Shown here piece by piece: positions 9,701 to 18,004 of a stretch of DNA of 64,000 bases. The DNA comes from an uncultured Flavobacteriaceae bacterium (GTDB taxonomy: Bacteria > Bacteroidota > Bacteroidia > Flavobacteriales > Flavobacteriaceae): positions 62,001-126,000 of the forward strand of contig CANLUH010000010.1 in NCBI GenBank assembly GCA_947494205.1. The letters run 5' to 3'. Both the position numbers and the translations under genes were made by a program. Positions within the stretch are counted from its first letter, which is position 1; each line of letters opens with the position of its first letter. The notes beneath the pieces were generated by a model. It was not told the DNA's origin, made no database searches, and saw nothing but the letters and a program-made list of their open reading frames with translations.

Positions 9701-10988
9701 TTGCATTTTCTTGCTTAGCATAATCGAATCCTTCGTTAAAACCAGCTATATTAATTCCTTGTTCTACTGTAGCAATATCTCTAATAGCACTTGTAATTTG
9801 AGACCCTGCTCCTCCTAAATTTGTTGGATCTAATCGGTTATTACCATTATCTGGGAATGCTCCTGGTCCTGCTGTTACTTGTACGCCTGCGTTTCCAATA
9901 ATTTCCGATTCTCCTAAATCTTGTAATCCAACAATATTTCTTACATTTTCTGTTCTATTACTTCTGTTAGTAATCCAAACCTCTGCTCTTGTTATTTGAA
10001 TATTGTTGTTTATATACGGGTAAGTTTCTAGGAACTTATCGTAATTCTGCCTAAAGTACTGTGCTAAGAAAAAGTGTCTATTTTCATCGTAATCTCTAAT
10101 AAAGAAATCGAATTCATCTAAGGTTCCTCCACCTTGTGCAACTACAGACCTTGTGTCTGATCGTTGTTCTGAAAAGACTCCTGTTATGGTTGTATTACCA
10201 AATCGTAATTCTGTTTTTACCCCAAATAAACTTTGCGCTCCAGAAATTAACGAGCTATTTAATGGCATACTTACATTACCAACTTCTATTTTCTGAATAA
10301 TATCGTCTTCTGTTGGTGTGTATTCTAATTTTATTAAGTTTTGAAAATCGAACGTTGATTCTGTATCGTAATTTGCAGTTACTTGAAGTCTAGAGCCTAC
10401 TTTACCTAATAAACTTAAACTTATTCGTTGATCAAAATCGAATGTAAAATTACTTCTATTTCTAGGTGAGAATGAAGGATTGTCTTGCTTAGTATATAGA
10501 ATTCCTAAATCCATTTCTAAAGATCCTTGAGGCACAATAGATATTGGTCCTTCTCCAAAGATACTTGTAAAGAAATCTGAGTTTACATAAAATTCAGGGA
10601 TTAAATTCTTCTTTTGTTCTTCTGCTCCTTCTTTTTTACCATCATAGGCATCGATTTTATCTTTATAATAAGACTTTAAATTCTCTTTAAGTACTAAATC
10701 TTGATATTCTTGTGGTGTTAGTATTATTGGATAGTTTATATTAAAGCTACCTACTGTTTCTGTATAAATATAGCGATCAATTTTTGGATCGTATGTATAT
10801 TTAGATTGAATACTATTGGGGTTTGGCATTTGCAAAGTCCCTAAACTAAACCCTGTTTTTTCGGGCTCTTGTTCTTCTGTTGGATCTGGATCCTGAGCAA
10901 AAGCTGTAAAGGATAATAATAATAGTACCGAGATTAATAGAATGTATTCTTTAATGGATTTCTGAAAGTATATATCGATTGTATTCAA
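3705..10988 (-). CDS. sprA: SprA, outer-membrane translocon of the type IX secretion system
   Basis: 2427 residues, matching the usual 2300-2500 of SprA/Sov. SprA forms the giant 36-strand beta-barrel through which T9SS cargo and gliding adhesins leave the cell. The N-terminal signal peptide ends at LLSFTAFAQ. Family markers include FSLGTLQMPNPNSIQSKYTY, the two SprA N-terminal-type repeats (VPQGSLEMDLG near residue 153; YVDDFEGSQNGVDLKSPQAW near 860), and WYNELRLSEMDNEGGWA around 1530. The C-terminus ends in aromatic beta-strands (LRYNFGN). A Lys/Gly-rich low-complexity insert at about residues 1920-1970 probably sits in a loop. The gene begins 6 bases after the ruvA stop and is likely co-transcribed with it, an arrangement common in flavobacteria. 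Confidence 0.97.
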   Translation of the reverse strand: MNTIDIYFQKSIKEYILLISVLLLLSFTAFAQDPDPTEEQEPEKTGFSLGTLQMPNPNSIQSKYTYDPKIDRYIYTETVGSFNINYPIILTPQEYQDLVLKENLKSYYKDKIDAYDGKKEGAEEQKKNLIPEFYVNSDFFTSIFGEGPISIVPQGSLEMDLGILYTKQDNPSFSPRNRSNFTFDFDQRISLSLLGKVGSRLQVTANYDTESTFDFQNLIKLEYTPTEDDIIQKIEVGNVSMPLNSSLISGAQSLFGVKTELRFGNTTITGVFSEQRSDTRSVVAQGGGTLDEFDFFIRDYDENRHFFLAQYFRQNYDKFLETYPYINNNIQITRAEVWITNRSNRTENVRNIVGLQDLGESEIIGNAGVQVTAGPGAFPDNGNNRLDPTNLGGAGSQITSAIRDIATVEQGINIAGFNEGFDYAKQENARKLIEGQEYQLNTQLGYISLNQRLNNDEVLAAAFQFTVGGQVYQVGEFANDGIGATDVETGTDTNGNEVVTNVTNNNLILKLLKSSITSVSQPIWDLMMKNIYDTGAFQLSQEDFKLNIFYNEAAPLNKILPVEGTPFGVDFNGNPIEETTLLKLFSLDKLNANNDPQANGDGFFDFVPGITVIPQKGQIVFTKVEPFGRYLFDILDNDGNTGNNDADYEADVYANANQEKYVYDLLYKATKTAALDEIEKNKFQIKGRYKSSGGGGIPIGFNAPRGSVKVTAGGRVLVEGVDYTVNYASATVQILDEALKASNTPIEVTTESNNLFGQQTKRFTGLNVEHQFNENFVLGATYINLNERPITQKANFNSEPINNTIIGFNGNYSTEVPFFTRLANKLPNVDTDAPSNLSVRGEFAYLLPGAPKGTNFNGEATAYVDDFEGSQNGVDLKSPQAWFLSSRPKELGRIYTDVAEGEDENGIQSGYDRALLNWYTVDPIFYSNQRPSGISDDDVSGIYTSRVFVNELFPEQDIAQGQTSVINTLDLAYYPEERGPYNFKPGSEDNINDNPLDSWAGITRQLTSTDFEQSNVEYIEFWLQDPFQENALNPGGKLVFNLGSISEDIVKDGRKLYENGLPQDGNIDLLQGASNTSGWNQQTVVPQNQSLIYAFDTTGQERTNQDVGYDGLDDVEEIAISPLYSGVADPSNDNYQYYISAEGNLFDRYKKYNNLEGNSPDSFSNTDRGSTTQPDVEDINRDNTMNTIDSYFQYELEITRQNLPLNDLSEITSTNPIGSFIRDLKIRPRTLANGDTEQIRWYQFRIPVQGDHVEAINGITDLRSIRFARMYLKEFSESTVFRFGTLDLVRSDWRRYTLALDEETGTAAEDPQTEFSVGVISTLENDGSYASPPGVVPEQLNNNNTIIDQNEQALVVNVCDLEPEDSRAVFKNISIDMRQYKRLRMFMHAGEGDTPGLSDGDLVGFIRMGNDLTQNYYQIEVPLQVSVGNSSEGLWPSANEINLELELLQKIKSIGISDGTLTNLDATFYDVVGGDAVPIGGSEFENYVEGQQRIAIKGNPNFGDIRTLMVGVKNTRGFDTCGEVWYNELRLSEMDNEGGWAAVLNVDTNFADFANVSATGRMSTAGFGSVDQGPNERSREDVKQYDIVTNINVGQLLPKKWGLQIPFNYGQSEELITPQFDQQFKDIELQTRLDATEDAAERKRIRENSEDYTRRKSINFIGVRKTRTGDSKPRFYDAENLTLNYSYNKVEHRDFEIERSIDKQVRAGVNYAYNFQPKVIEPFKKNDSLFTGKYWKLLKDFNVNLMPASIAFNTDLNRQFNRQRFRDVELGGDNIGLEELFRRNYTFDYQYNINWNLTNALSLNFATSKNNIVRNYFKDNIINGEQDPTLDVWDGFFDFGDPNRQSQQLGINYEIPLNKIPTLSFLKATYAYTGQFQWQKGSDLFGELVADDGITYDLGNSISNGNTHNINSTLDMNKLYKYIGINKKRGKKKGNKVSRSERNIGAPPGGKQQTADKKGKKPAKKGKGFGAKLANIGIDILTSVKRIQVNYAETNGTFLPGYLQTPGFLGTIKPTAGYTFGSQRDIRELAARNGWITNFQEFNQQYTQNQTKQLDISANLEPIKDLKIDLVGSRIYARNYTENFRVEDGEYRSLTPNSFGNFNISTFTLPTAFGRSDEISSKAFDDFSNNRLVIARRLAQERGANVNDVDADGFPRGFGKTSQAVLLPAFVSAYTGQNAEKAKLGAIRNFPIPNWDLKYTGLMKLKWFKKRFKRFSVTHGYRSNYTINQFRTNLDYNGIDYSLDYNLQPADDLDQAGNYKNENLYSNVSLTEMFSPLVRLDFEMKNSIKILTEIRKDRQLSLSFDNNLMTEVQGKEYIIGLGYKFKDVRIKSKLAGPRKRIVSDLNMEMDISVRDNKTIIRYLDLQNNQITNGQTIWSLKYKADYAFSKNLTGIFYFDYTFSEYAISTAFPQTTIRSGLTLRYNFGN

Positions 10989-10994
10989 AATCTA

Positions 10995-11576
10995 TTATAA
11001 ATTTTTTAAAGCTAGTTTGATTATGGTTTCTACGTTGGCGTCTGGTTCTGATGCAACAATTTTTTCGACCACTTTTTCGGCCTGTTTTTTTGCAAAACCA
11101 AGAACTTCTAATGCTGATAACGCTTCATCTTTATTAGTATTGCTTTTATTAACAGAAACTTCGTCAATATCGTAGATTTTAATGATTTTATCCTTTAAAT
11201 CTATAATAACACGTTGTGCTGTTTTAAGTCCAATACCTTTAACAGACTGAATTAAAGCAACATCTTCTGTCGCAATTCCTTCTTTAATTTGTTTTGGCGT
11301 TAATGAAGACAACATGGTTCTTGCCGTGTTGGTACCAATACCACTTACAGATATTAATAATCTAAACACATCGCGCTCTCCTATAGAGGCAAAACCGTAT
11401 AAACTATGCGAATCTTCTTTAACTTGAAGATGAGTATATAATTTTAAATGCTCTTCGTTAGGGATTTGAGAGAATGTATGCAGAGAAATGTTGATTAGGT
11501 AACCGACTCCGTTACAATCTATAACAACATCGGTTGGGTTTTTCTCAACCAATTTCCCTTGTATATGTGTGATCAT
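10995..11576 (-). CDS. ruvA: Holliday junction DNA helicase subunit RuvA
   Basis: 193 residues, standard length. RuvA binds the four-way junction and loads the RuvB motor during recombination and repair. The N-terminal OB-fold (MITHIQGKLVEKNPTDVVID, then GVGYLINIS and LKLYTHLQVKEDSHSLYGF) is followed by tandem helix-hairpin-helix motifs (LLISVSGIGTNTA and IQSVKGIGLKTAQR) and a C-terminal three-helix domain (ALSALEVLGFAKKQAEK) that contacts RuvB. ruvB is also in the window at 22.9 kb but not in the same operon. It is the first gene of a probable ruvA-sprA unit; a -7 box lies at 11600-11607. Confidence 0.97.
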   Translation of the reverse strand: MITHIQGKLVEKNPTDVVIDCNGVGYLINISLHTFSQIPNEEHLKLYTHLQVKEDSHSLYGFASIGERDVFRLLISVSGIGTNTARTMLSSLTPKQIKEGIATEDVALIQSVKGIGLKTAQRVIIDLKDKIIKIYDIDEVSVNKSNTNKDEALSALEVLGFAKKQAEKVVEKIVASEPDANVETIIKLALKNL

Positions 11577-11599
11577 TTATAAACGTCTTATTAAACTCT

Positions 11600-11607
11600 C
11601 AAAACTA
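11600..11607 (-). promoter_or_regulatory. Probable -7 box of ruvA-sprA
   Basis: TAGTTTTG on the minus strand matches TAnnTTTG and lies 24 bases before the ruvA ATG. No convincing -33 TTTG is seen upstream, so this is a moderate call. Confidence 0.42.
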
Positions 11608-11749
11608 CACATTTTTTTTTATTTACGGTTAATAAAAATAGATTACCGTTTAACCCCCTATTTTATTAAGGTTTCAACCATTTTTAAAGCCTTATTTTAT
11701 ACTAAATCATAATACAACTTAAACAATTAAGTATTCGCTTTAAAACAAA

Positions 11750-11779
11750 AAAAGCGACACTAAAATTAGTATCGCTTTT
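11750..11779 (-). terminator. Terminator of maeB
   Basis: Stem AAAAGCGA-C-ACTA with TAGT-A-TCGCTTTT (one mismatch, loop AAAT), followed on the minus strand by a T-run, 20 bases after the maeB stop. Confidence 0.8.
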
Positions 11780-11799
11780 ATATTTAAAAATATTGGCAC

Positions 11800-14073
11800 T
11801 TACTTTCTTTCTTTTTGTTGTGCATCTATAACTGCTATCGCTGTCATATTTACCATTTCGTCTACACTTGCTCCTAATTGAAGAATGTGTACTGGTTTTT
11901 TCATACCCATCATTATTGGTCCTATAGATTCTACTCCATTCAACTCTTTTAATAACTTATAGGTTATGTTAGCCGATTCTAAATTTGGAAAAATAAGCGT
12001 ATTTACTTTTTTTCCTGCTAATTTAGAAAATGGAAAGTTTGCTTGAAGCATTTCTCTGTTTAAAGCAAAGTCTGTTTGTAATTCTCCATCTACTAATAAA
12101 TTTGGATGCCTATTATGTAAATATGATACTGCTTCTCTTACTTTGGTTGCTGTTTGATCTTTAGAAGACCCAAAGTTTGAGTACGACGTCATTGCCATTA
12201 CTGGTTCTAAACCAAACATTTTTACAACACCAGAGGTCATTTGTGCTATTTTAATTAAATCTTTTGCAGATGGGTTTATGTTTATAGAGGTATCGCTTAA
12301 AAACATCGGCCCACGTTCTGTCATCATTACATTAGTTGTTGCAATTCTAGTAGAACCAGGCGCTAAGCCTATAAGCTCTAACATAGGTTTCACCACACTT
12401 GGATAACTACGTGAATACCCCGATATTAATGCGTCTGCATCGCCTTCATTTACCATCATTGCTGCATAGAAATTACGTTCTCGCATTAATTTCTTTGCCT
12501 CGAATAGTGTTACACCTCTACGTTTACGTTGCTCCCAATAGACTTGAGCATATTCATGTCTTTTTTCTCTTTGTTCGTCTGTCTTCGGATCTATAATTAA
12601 AACATCTGCATCGAATTCTATTTCTTGCTTTAGTTGCTCTATTGTTTCTTTTCTTCCTAGTAAAATAGGTATTGCAACACCGTCGTCATGCACAATTTGT
12701 GCAGCTTTTAAGACGTTTAAATGGTCTGCTTCTGCAAAAACAACGCGTTTTGGATCTAGTCGTGCTCTATTCATTAATAGCCTAACAATTTTATTGTCGG
12801 ACCCTAGACGTTCCATTAACGTATTTTTATACTTATCCCAGTCGGTAATTGGCTCTTTTGCTATACCACTTTCCATTGCTGCTTTTGCAACTGCTGGAGG
12901 CACTTCTGCAATTAAACGCGGATCAAATGGTTTAGGTATTATATAGTCTTTGCTAAATGTTAATCTTGTTTCTCCGTAGGCAATATTTACCTGTTCTGGT
13001 ACTGGTTCTTTTGTTAATTGCGCTAATGCTTTTACTGCAGCCATTTTCATAGCTTCGTTTATACCTGTTGCTCTAACATCTAACGCTCCTCTAAAAATAA
13101 AAGGAAACCCAAGCACATTATTTACTTGATTAGGATGATCACTTCTTCCAGTGGCCATAATAATATCTTCTCGTGTTGCTTTTGCTAAATCGTAATGAAT
13201 TTCTGGTTCTGGATTTGCCATAGCAAAAACGATAGGGTTTACAGCCATAGATAGTAACATGTTTGGCTCAACAATATTACCTACAGACAGTCCTAAAAAC
13301 ACATCGCTACCCACCATAGCTTCTGCTAGGTTTTTATAGTTAGTACTTGTTGCATACTTTAATTGATTGGGTAATAAATCCGTTCTGTTTTTATGTAATA
13401 CCCCATCTTTGTCGAACATAGTTATACGCTCTGGTTTGGCACCAAGCAATACATATAAATCCACACAAGCCATTGCTGCAGATCCTGCTCCACTGACTAC
13501 TATATTAACTTTTGCTATATCTTTTTCTGCTAATTCTAATGCATTTAATAACGCAGCTGCCGAAATTATTGCAGTTCCATGCTGATCATCATGCATTACA
13601 GGAATATCTAATTCTTCCTTTAAGCGTCGTTCTATCTCGAAAGCTTCAGGTGCTTTTATATCTTCTAGATTTATCCCTCCAAATGTTGGTGCTATACTTT
13701 TTACGGTTTGAATAAATTCTTCGATATTCTCAGTATCTACTTCTATATCAAAAACATCAATATCTGCAAATATTTTAAACAACAACCCCTTTCCTTCCAT
13801 TACTGGTTTAGAGGCCTCTGGACCTATATTTCCTAAACCTAATACTGCTGTCCCGTTAGAGATTACTGCTACTAAGTTTCCTTTTGCTGTATATTTATAG
13901 ACGTTGTTAGTGTCTTTTTTTATTTCTAAACAAGGTTCTGCAACTCCTGGCGAATAGGCTAATGCTAAATCTCTTTGTGTAGCATACTTTTTAGTTGGTA
14001 CTACCTTTATTTTCCCTGGTGTTGGCTTTGCATGATATACTAAAGCTTCGCGACGTTTACTTTGTTTGCTCAT
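11800..14073 (-). CDS. maeB: NADP-dependent malic enzyme with phosphotransacetylase-like C-terminus
   Basis: 757 residues, the typical MaeB length. It decarboxylates malate to pyruvate with NADP reduction and so links the TCA cycle to anabolism. The malic N-terminal domain has [13 protein letters not shown] (catalytic Tyr near 40) and [10 protein letters not shown] (catalytic Lys near 95). Metal ligands lie in [14 protein letters not shown] and [10 protein letters not shown], and the dinucleotide fold in [12 protein letters not shown]. From about residue 428 a phosphotransacetylase-like domain ([34 protein letters not shown]) follows; in MaeB enzymes it binds acetyl-CoA as an allosteric inhibitor rather than catalysing. 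The gene is monocistronic: -7 box at 14102-14109, terminator at 11750-11779. Confidence 0.96.
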   Translation of the reverse strand: MSKQSKRREALVYHAKPTPGKIKVVPTKKYATQRDLALAYSPGVAEPCLEIKKDTNNVYKYTAKGNLVAVISNGTAVLGLGNIGPEASKPVMEGKGLLFKIFADIDVFDIEVDTENIEEFIQTVKSIAPTFGGINLEDIKAPEAFEIERRLKEELDIPVMHDDQHGTAIISAAALLNALELAEKDIAKVNIVVSGAGSAAMACVDLYVLLGAKPERITMFDKDGVLHKNRTDLLPNQLKYATSTNYKNLAEAMVGSDVFLGLSVGNIVEPNMLLSMAVNPIVFAMANPEPEIHYDLAKATREDIIMATGRSDHPNQVNNVLGFPFIFRGALDVRATGINEAMKMAAVKALAQLTKEPVPEQVNIAYGETRLTFSKDYIIPKPFDPRLIAEVPPAVAKAAMESGIAKEPITDWDKYKNTLMERLGSDNKIVRLLMNRARLDPKRVVFAEADHLNVLKAAQIVHDDGVAIPILLGRKETIEQLKQEIEFDADVLIIDPKTDEQREKRHEYAQVYWEQRKRRGVTLFEAKKLMRERNFYAAMMVNEGDADALISGYSRSYPSVVKPMLELIGLAPGSTRIATTNVMMTERGPMFLSDTSININPSAKDLIKIAQMTSGVVKMFGLEPVMAMTSYSNFGSSKDQTATKVREAVSYLHNRHPNLLVDGELQTDFALNREMLQANFPFSKLAGKKVNTLIFPNLESANITYKLLKELNGVESIGPIMMGMKKPVHILQLGASVDEMVNMTAIAVIDAQQKERK

Positions 14074-14101
14074 TCTTTTATCTAGATTTTACTCTGACTT
14101 A

Positions 14102-14109
14102 CAAATGTA
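14102..14109 (-). promoter_or_regulatory. Probable -7 box of maeB
   Basis: TACATTTG on the minus strand, 28 bases before the maeB ATG, fits TAnnTTTG. A TTTG lies 24 bases further upstream, which is longer than the usual 19-21 spacing. Confidence 0.45.
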
Positions 14110-14134
14110 AGGTTTTAAGAGTAAAGTATAATAC

Positions 14135-14167
14135 AAAAAAAGGCTGTAGAATTTCTATTCTACAGCC
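14135..14167 (-). terminator. Terminator of the orphan lipoprotein gene
   Basis: Perfect 11-bp stem GGCTGTAGAAT / ATTCTACAGCC with loop TTCT, followed on the minus strand by seven T. It lies 52 bases after the stop at 14220. Confidence 0.88.
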
Positions 14168-14219
14168 CAAGTCTTAATAATTAATTTGTTATAAAAATAA
14201 ATACTCTATTAATAATGTT

Positions 14220-14891
14220 CTAATTGTGAACAATAAGCACATTTCCATGTGTTGACGGTGATACTGAAATATTATCCACATCACATCTACTTACATGGCT
14301 GTAGCCTTCATTATTATCTACAGAAATATCAATATATGCACTTGTTTTAATTGTATTTGTATTTGAGTTATATCCATTAGGTAAATAAAAGTAGTAATCT
14401 TTTCCTGTAACTGTAATATCATATCTCTCATCTGGAGGAAGAGTATCGTATAATAAATCTCCATCATCAGCTTTTTCAGGGACTGGTTTACCCTCAGGTT
14501 CTGGTCTTCTTACTACAAGCCCATAATCACATCCAGCATTCGAATCTTCATTATAATAGAACTCAAATTCATTAAGAAATGCTTCTTTAAAAGCATTCTG
14601 ATTTAATAGAATTTGAAAGCTATTAGACTTACCTGGCACTCCCATATTATTAACAAAAGCATCATGTGCTGCAGCATCATTTAATATCGCTTGTGCCGTT
14701 AAAAAAGCCACCCATTGCGCCTTATTTCTAGGGGATAGAAAGTTTGCTTGGGGAGGTAATAAAGGGACACCTTTATTTAACTGTAAATTGTTTTCTTTTT
14801 CAATTGCATTAGTCTCATTTATTTCATCATTACTACATGAATATAAACTTACTACTAATACTAGTAGGGATAATTTAAAAAATGTTTTCAT
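14220..14891 (-). CDS. Lipoprotein of unknown function
   Basis: 223 residues with a clear lipoprotein signal (MKTFFKLSLLVLVVSLYSC, lipid Cys at 19, followed by SNDE). The mature protein has an Asn-rich linker, an Ala-rich helical part (WVAFLTAQAILNDAAAHDAF), a phenylalanine-rich helix (NAFKEAFLNEFEFYYNED), and a charged Pro-containing linker (RRPEPEGKPVPEKADDGD). A beta-rich end carries Tyr/Asn/Asp residues and two cysteines near 129 and 203 that could pair. I do not recognise a family. It is monocistronic, with its own terminator, and lies next to but not overlapping the LytTR regulator gene, so a link to that two-component system is only possible. Good codon use and intact signals suggest a real gene. 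Confidence 0.75.
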   Translation of the reverse strand: MKTFFKLSLLVLVVSLYSCSNDEINETNAIEKENNLQLNKGVPLLPPQANFLSPRNKAQWVAFLTAQAILNDAAAHDAFVNNMGVPGKSNSFQILLNQNAFKEAFLNEFEFYYNEDSNAGCDYGLVVRRPEPEGKPVPEKADDGDLLYDTLPPDERYDITVTGKDYYFYLPNGYNSNTNTIKTSAYIDISVDNNEGYSHVSRCDVDNISVSPSTHGNVLIVHN

Positions 14892-14999
14892 AAGTTTCTG
14901 TTTTTGTTGTTGTAAATATATTTAATTGTTATAGATAACAAAACCTAGTTCGATATTTGGTAGTAACCTATTCAAATCTGGTTATTTCTATTTCATTTT

Positions 15000-15740
15000 T
15001 TAATTGAAAATTTTTTCGATTACGTAGTCTTTATGTCTTCTAGACACTGGTACTTTCATTTCTGTATTAATAATCAAAACACCTTGTTTATTATAACGTA
15101 CTACATGATTTTTATTTACAATATACGATTGGTGACAGCGAATAAAAACATCTTTGGATAATAACTCTATCGCTTTTTTTATGGATTTAGAAATGACTAT
15201 ACGTTCCATTTGTTGAGTATAAAACGTGGTGTAGTTCCCCTCAGATCGACAATATAAAATATCTTCTTCATGTACCACATAAACATTATCTAATGTTTTT
15301 AAAATAATACGTTTCTTTTTTACACCTTTAAAATATTCGCTAGATACTTCTATTAGTTTTTCTATATGCGTTTCTTGTTTCGAACTTTTTATAGCTTTAT
15401 CTACAGCTTCTTTAAACTCATCATCATCTATAGGCTTTAAAATATAATCTAGAGCACCAACTTTAATGGCTTTTATAGCATGCTCATCGAATCCTGTAAT
15501 AAATATAATATCGAAATCTTTATTTGGTATTTTATCTAAAAGATCGAAGCCTGTACCATCGGTTAAATGGATATCTAGAAATACTAAATCTGGTTTTTGT
15601 TCTTCTATTAATGCAATAGCCGTTTCTACACTTTCTGCTTCACCAACTATTTCAATATCATCTTCGAAATAGGTTAGTAATTTAGCTCTTACCTTTTCTC
15701 TAAAATAAGCTTCATCATCTACTAATACTGTTCTAATCAT
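15000..15740 (-). CDS. LytTR-family response regulator
   Basis: 246 residues. The receiver domain (about 1-120) has acidic residues Asp8 and Asp9, phospho-acceptor Asp56 (LVFLDIHLTDGTG), Thr in FITGFDEHA and the conserved Lys in YILKPI. A LytTR DNA-binding domain (about 142-243) has RIILKTLDNVYVV, ILYCRSEGNYT, FIRCHQSYIVN and VPVSRRHK. Such regulators bind pairs of short direct repeats at target promoters. The gene overlaps the upstream histidine kinase by 8 bases, so the two form a coupled two-component pair. Targets cannot be read from the sequence. Confidence 0.95.
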   Translation of the reverse strand: MIRTVLVDDEAYFREKVRAKLLTYFEDDIEIVGEAESVETAIALIEEQKPDLVFLDIHLTDGTGFDLLDKIPNKDFDIIFITGFDEHAIKAIKVGALDYILKPIDDDEFKEAVDKAIKSSKQETHIEKLIEVSSEYFKGVKKKRIILKTLDNVYVVHEEDILYCRSEGNYTTFYTQQMERIVISKSIKKAIELLSKDVFIRCHQSYIVNKNHVVRYNKQGVLIINTEMKVPVSRRHKDYVIEKIFN

Positions 15741-17589
15741 TATCTGAAAGTTTAAAAGGGATTAAAAATTTCACTTGTGTTCCTGCACTACCTGGGGTTA
15801 CATTTTTTTTATCTAATATTACTACGTCTTGTTTTGTTGTTTTTTTAATGAATTTAGAAATTAAACTTGTAGACACTGAGGTTTTGCCATCATTATCGTT
15901 ATCTTTTAATCCTACCCCATTGTCTTCTATTATACAAGACATATATTTATTTTTTAATTCAAGTTTTATATTTATTTGCCCTTTATAATCAATTCCTAAA
16001 AAACCATGTTCAATACTATTTTCTATAAAAGGCTGTATTAGCATAGAGGGTATAAACAACATATCTTCTTCTTCAAAGTTTTCTAATGTAATATTATAGT
16101 CAAACTTTTCTGGAAAACGTAACAGTTGTAGATCTAAATATTTACGTAAAACTTCTAATTCATCTTCAACTGGCACAAAATTATTTAATGAATTTTCCAA
16201 GATAAGTCGCAATAGTCTTGAAAATTTTAATAAGTATTTTGTAGCTCCATCTTGTTTTTTTTCTATTTGATCTTGAATAACAGATAGCGTATTAAAGGTA
16301 AAATGTGGATTCATTTGCGAACGTAATAAACGTTGTTGCATTTGCATGTCTTGTTTTTCAAACCTATAACGTCTTTGTCTGTAAAATAAATACCCTATAA
16401 TTAGTAATAAAACAGAAATTCCAAGTAACGCTACAAGTTTAATGATATTAATTTTTGCTTCATTCTTTTCAGCTGTAGCTTTTTTCTCTTTTTCATTTGC
16501 TAATTTTAAAGCTATTAACTCTTCGTTTATTTTAATACGATGCTGTTTTTTATTTTCCTTTATTAAGGCATTAAACTCATCTAGCAATTCTTTTTCATCA
16601 TCTTTTGTTCTATAATTAACAATAAATCGATATTTATTATATTTAGAAACGTAATATTCATCTGAACTAGGAATGATAATTGCCTTGGTAGAATCTAAAT
16701 ATTTTTCTGCCATATTATAGTCTTCAAGTTCTATATATAAATCTGTTATGTTATTGTAGGATTCTAGTGTATTATAATTATTTCGTGCTGAAGTAGTGTC
16801 TTTAGAAAGTTGTAGTACTTTTTTAAAATACTTTAAAGTTTCTTGATAATTCTTTTCATAATACTGCAAAATACCGTAAGTTCTATACAACTGCCTTTTT
16901 GGTTCTTTAGAACACTTCGTTATATTTAAACTATCTAATAAAGCAAAAGCTTCTTTTTTTCTATTTAAATGTTTGTAAAATGTCTGAGCTTTGGAATTGC
17001 CAGTAATAACATACATATCCAAGTCTGAAGCTTTTTTTGCTAAACCTAAAGTCTTAGAGTTATAATATAATGATGTATCGAAATCATCTAAAGTAATATA
17101 TGCCTGTTCTAAAAAATTATATGCATACGATAGGTCCTTAGATCTATCAGCTCCTTTAGTAATATCTATAAATCGTTGAGCAACACTTATAGCATTAGAT
17201 AAATTATTATTTTTTTCGTCTGCCAACCAAGCATATGTAAAATAGTAACGATTTCGTTTTCTGTTGTTAGGCCCTTTAACTAAATCTATAGCTTTATGGA
17301 AATAATATGCAGCGGAGTCGTATTCTTTTTTACTTCTAAAGTGCCGTCCTTTTACATAGAAACTTTCTATTTGTAATGTATCTGAAAAACCATTATTACT
17401 ATCTATAATTTTTTGTGCTTGAAACAAATACACAAGTGCAGAATCATTAGCCTTGAGTTTTTTTGCTGCCTTTTGCAATCTATCTATTTCCTTTATTTTA
17501 TTTAAAAGTTCTTGATTAGAATTTACTGAATTACAAGAAAATAGTAGCATCATTAAGACACCTAAAAATAGTAGGGGATTTTTTAGCAT
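15733..17589 (-). CDS. TPR-containing sensor histidine kinase (LytS/YehU type)
   Basis: 618 residues from ATG at 17589. The frame reaches back to a TTG at 17643, but that codon coincides with a promoter -7 box, so the ATG is chosen. The chosen start gives a lipoprotein-like signal (MLKNPLLFLGVLMMLLFSC). A sensor region of about 350 residues with TPR-like helix pairs (NYQETLKYFKKVLQLSKD, DYNMAEKYLDSTKA) follows. Next is a coiled coil (EKEKKATAEKNEAK), a membrane helix (LVALLGISVLLLIIGYLFY) and a His-kinase domain with the histidine in LLRSQMNPHFTFNTLS. The ATPase has the N box QPFIENSIEHG and G box IIEDNGVGL. Such kinases sense an extracytoplasmic signal through the TPRs. Its partner is the overlapping LytTR gene. 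Confidence 0.92.
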   Translation of the reverse strand: MLKNPLLFLGVLMMLLFSCNSVNSNQELLNKIKEIDRLQKAAKKLKANDSALVYLFQAQKIIDSNNGFSDTLQIESFYVKGRHFRSKKEYDSAAYYFHKAIDLVKGPNNRKRNRYYFTYAWLADEKNNNLSNAISVAQRFIDITKGADRSKDLSYAYNFLEQAYITLDDFDTSLYYNSKTLGLAKKASDLDMYVITGNSKAQTFYKHLNRKKEAFALLDSLNITKCSKEPKRQLYRTYGILQYYEKNYQETLKYFKKVLQLSKDTTSARNNYNTLESYNNITDLYIELEDYNMAEKYLDSTKAIIIPSSDEYYVSKYNKYRFIVNYRTKDDEKELLDEFNALIKENKKQHRIKINEELIALKLANEKEKKATAEKNEAKINIIKLVALLGISVLLLIIGYLFYRQRRYRFEKQDMQMQQRLLRSQMNPHFTFNTLSVIQDQIEKKQDGATKYLLKFSRLLRLILENSLNNFVPVEDELEVLRKYLDLQLLRFPEKFDYNITLENFEEEDMLFIPSMLIQPFIENSIEHGFLGIDYKGQINIKLELKNKYMSCIIEDNGVGLKDNDNDGKTSVSTSLISKFIKKTTKQDVVILDKKNVTPGSAGTQVKFLIPFKLSDND

Positions 17590-17640
17590 ATTAGGGCACA
17601 TTAAGTTAATCTTTAGCAAGATATATATACAAGAGGTATG

Positions 17641-17648
17641 CAAAACTA
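17641..17648 (-). promoter_or_regulatory. Probable -7 box of the kinase/regulator pair
   Basis: TAGTTTTG on the minus strand. Its TTG is the first possible start codon of the kinase frame, which argues that translation begins downstream, at 17589. No clear -33 element. Confidence 0.4.
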
Positions 17649-17786
17649 CATTAAAAAACTGAAAATGTACTGTGTATTATTACCTTTTCTTAAGTACTTG
17701 CATAAAAGTAATTATTGAATTACTTCTATAAAAAAGATTGAATACTCCTTTAGTCTTAATTAAAACGTTTCCTTATTTAATTATAT

Positions 17787-17903
17787 TTAAAATCGTAGAG
17801 GTTCACAAAATCCATCTGGTGGAACTCCTCAATTATCACCATGGTCTCCACCTAAAATAATTTGTAGATTTTCTATTTTACAACTCTCTAATTATTCTAA
17901 CAT
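17787..17903 (-). pseudogene. Decayed short peptide gene with a Gly-Gly leader motif
   Basis: Within the 361-base gap between the kinase and the DUF5686 gene, a 38-codon minus-strand frame begins with ATG at 17903 and ends TAA at 17787. It reads MLE-stop-LESCKIENLQIILGG, then DHGDN-stop-GVPPDGFCEPLRF. In-frame stops are TAA (17892-17894) and TGA (17829-17831). Apart from these it looks like a small Bacteroidota precursor peptide: a helical leader of 'KLE..KIENLQ' type, a double glycine cleavage motif at codons 18-19, and a short core with Cys, Pro and Gly. TGA would be Trp with one change. No maturase or exporter gene is nearby. Inference only; it could be chance, since AT-rich gaps contain few such patterned frames but not none. 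The rest of the gap shows nothing recognisable. Confidence 0.35.
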
Positions 17904-18004
17904 AACTTATTTCTTTTATTTTTAACTTATATGAAAGTATAAAACAAATCAATTAATCCATAATTTAATATTAAAAATTACGTTATATAACAAACTAACC
18001 TTTT

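Noticed and set aside
17590-17643. Longer kinase start at TTG 17643
   Set aside because: The TTG coincides with a TAGTTTTG promoter box; the ATG at 17589 gives a proper lipoprotein signal.
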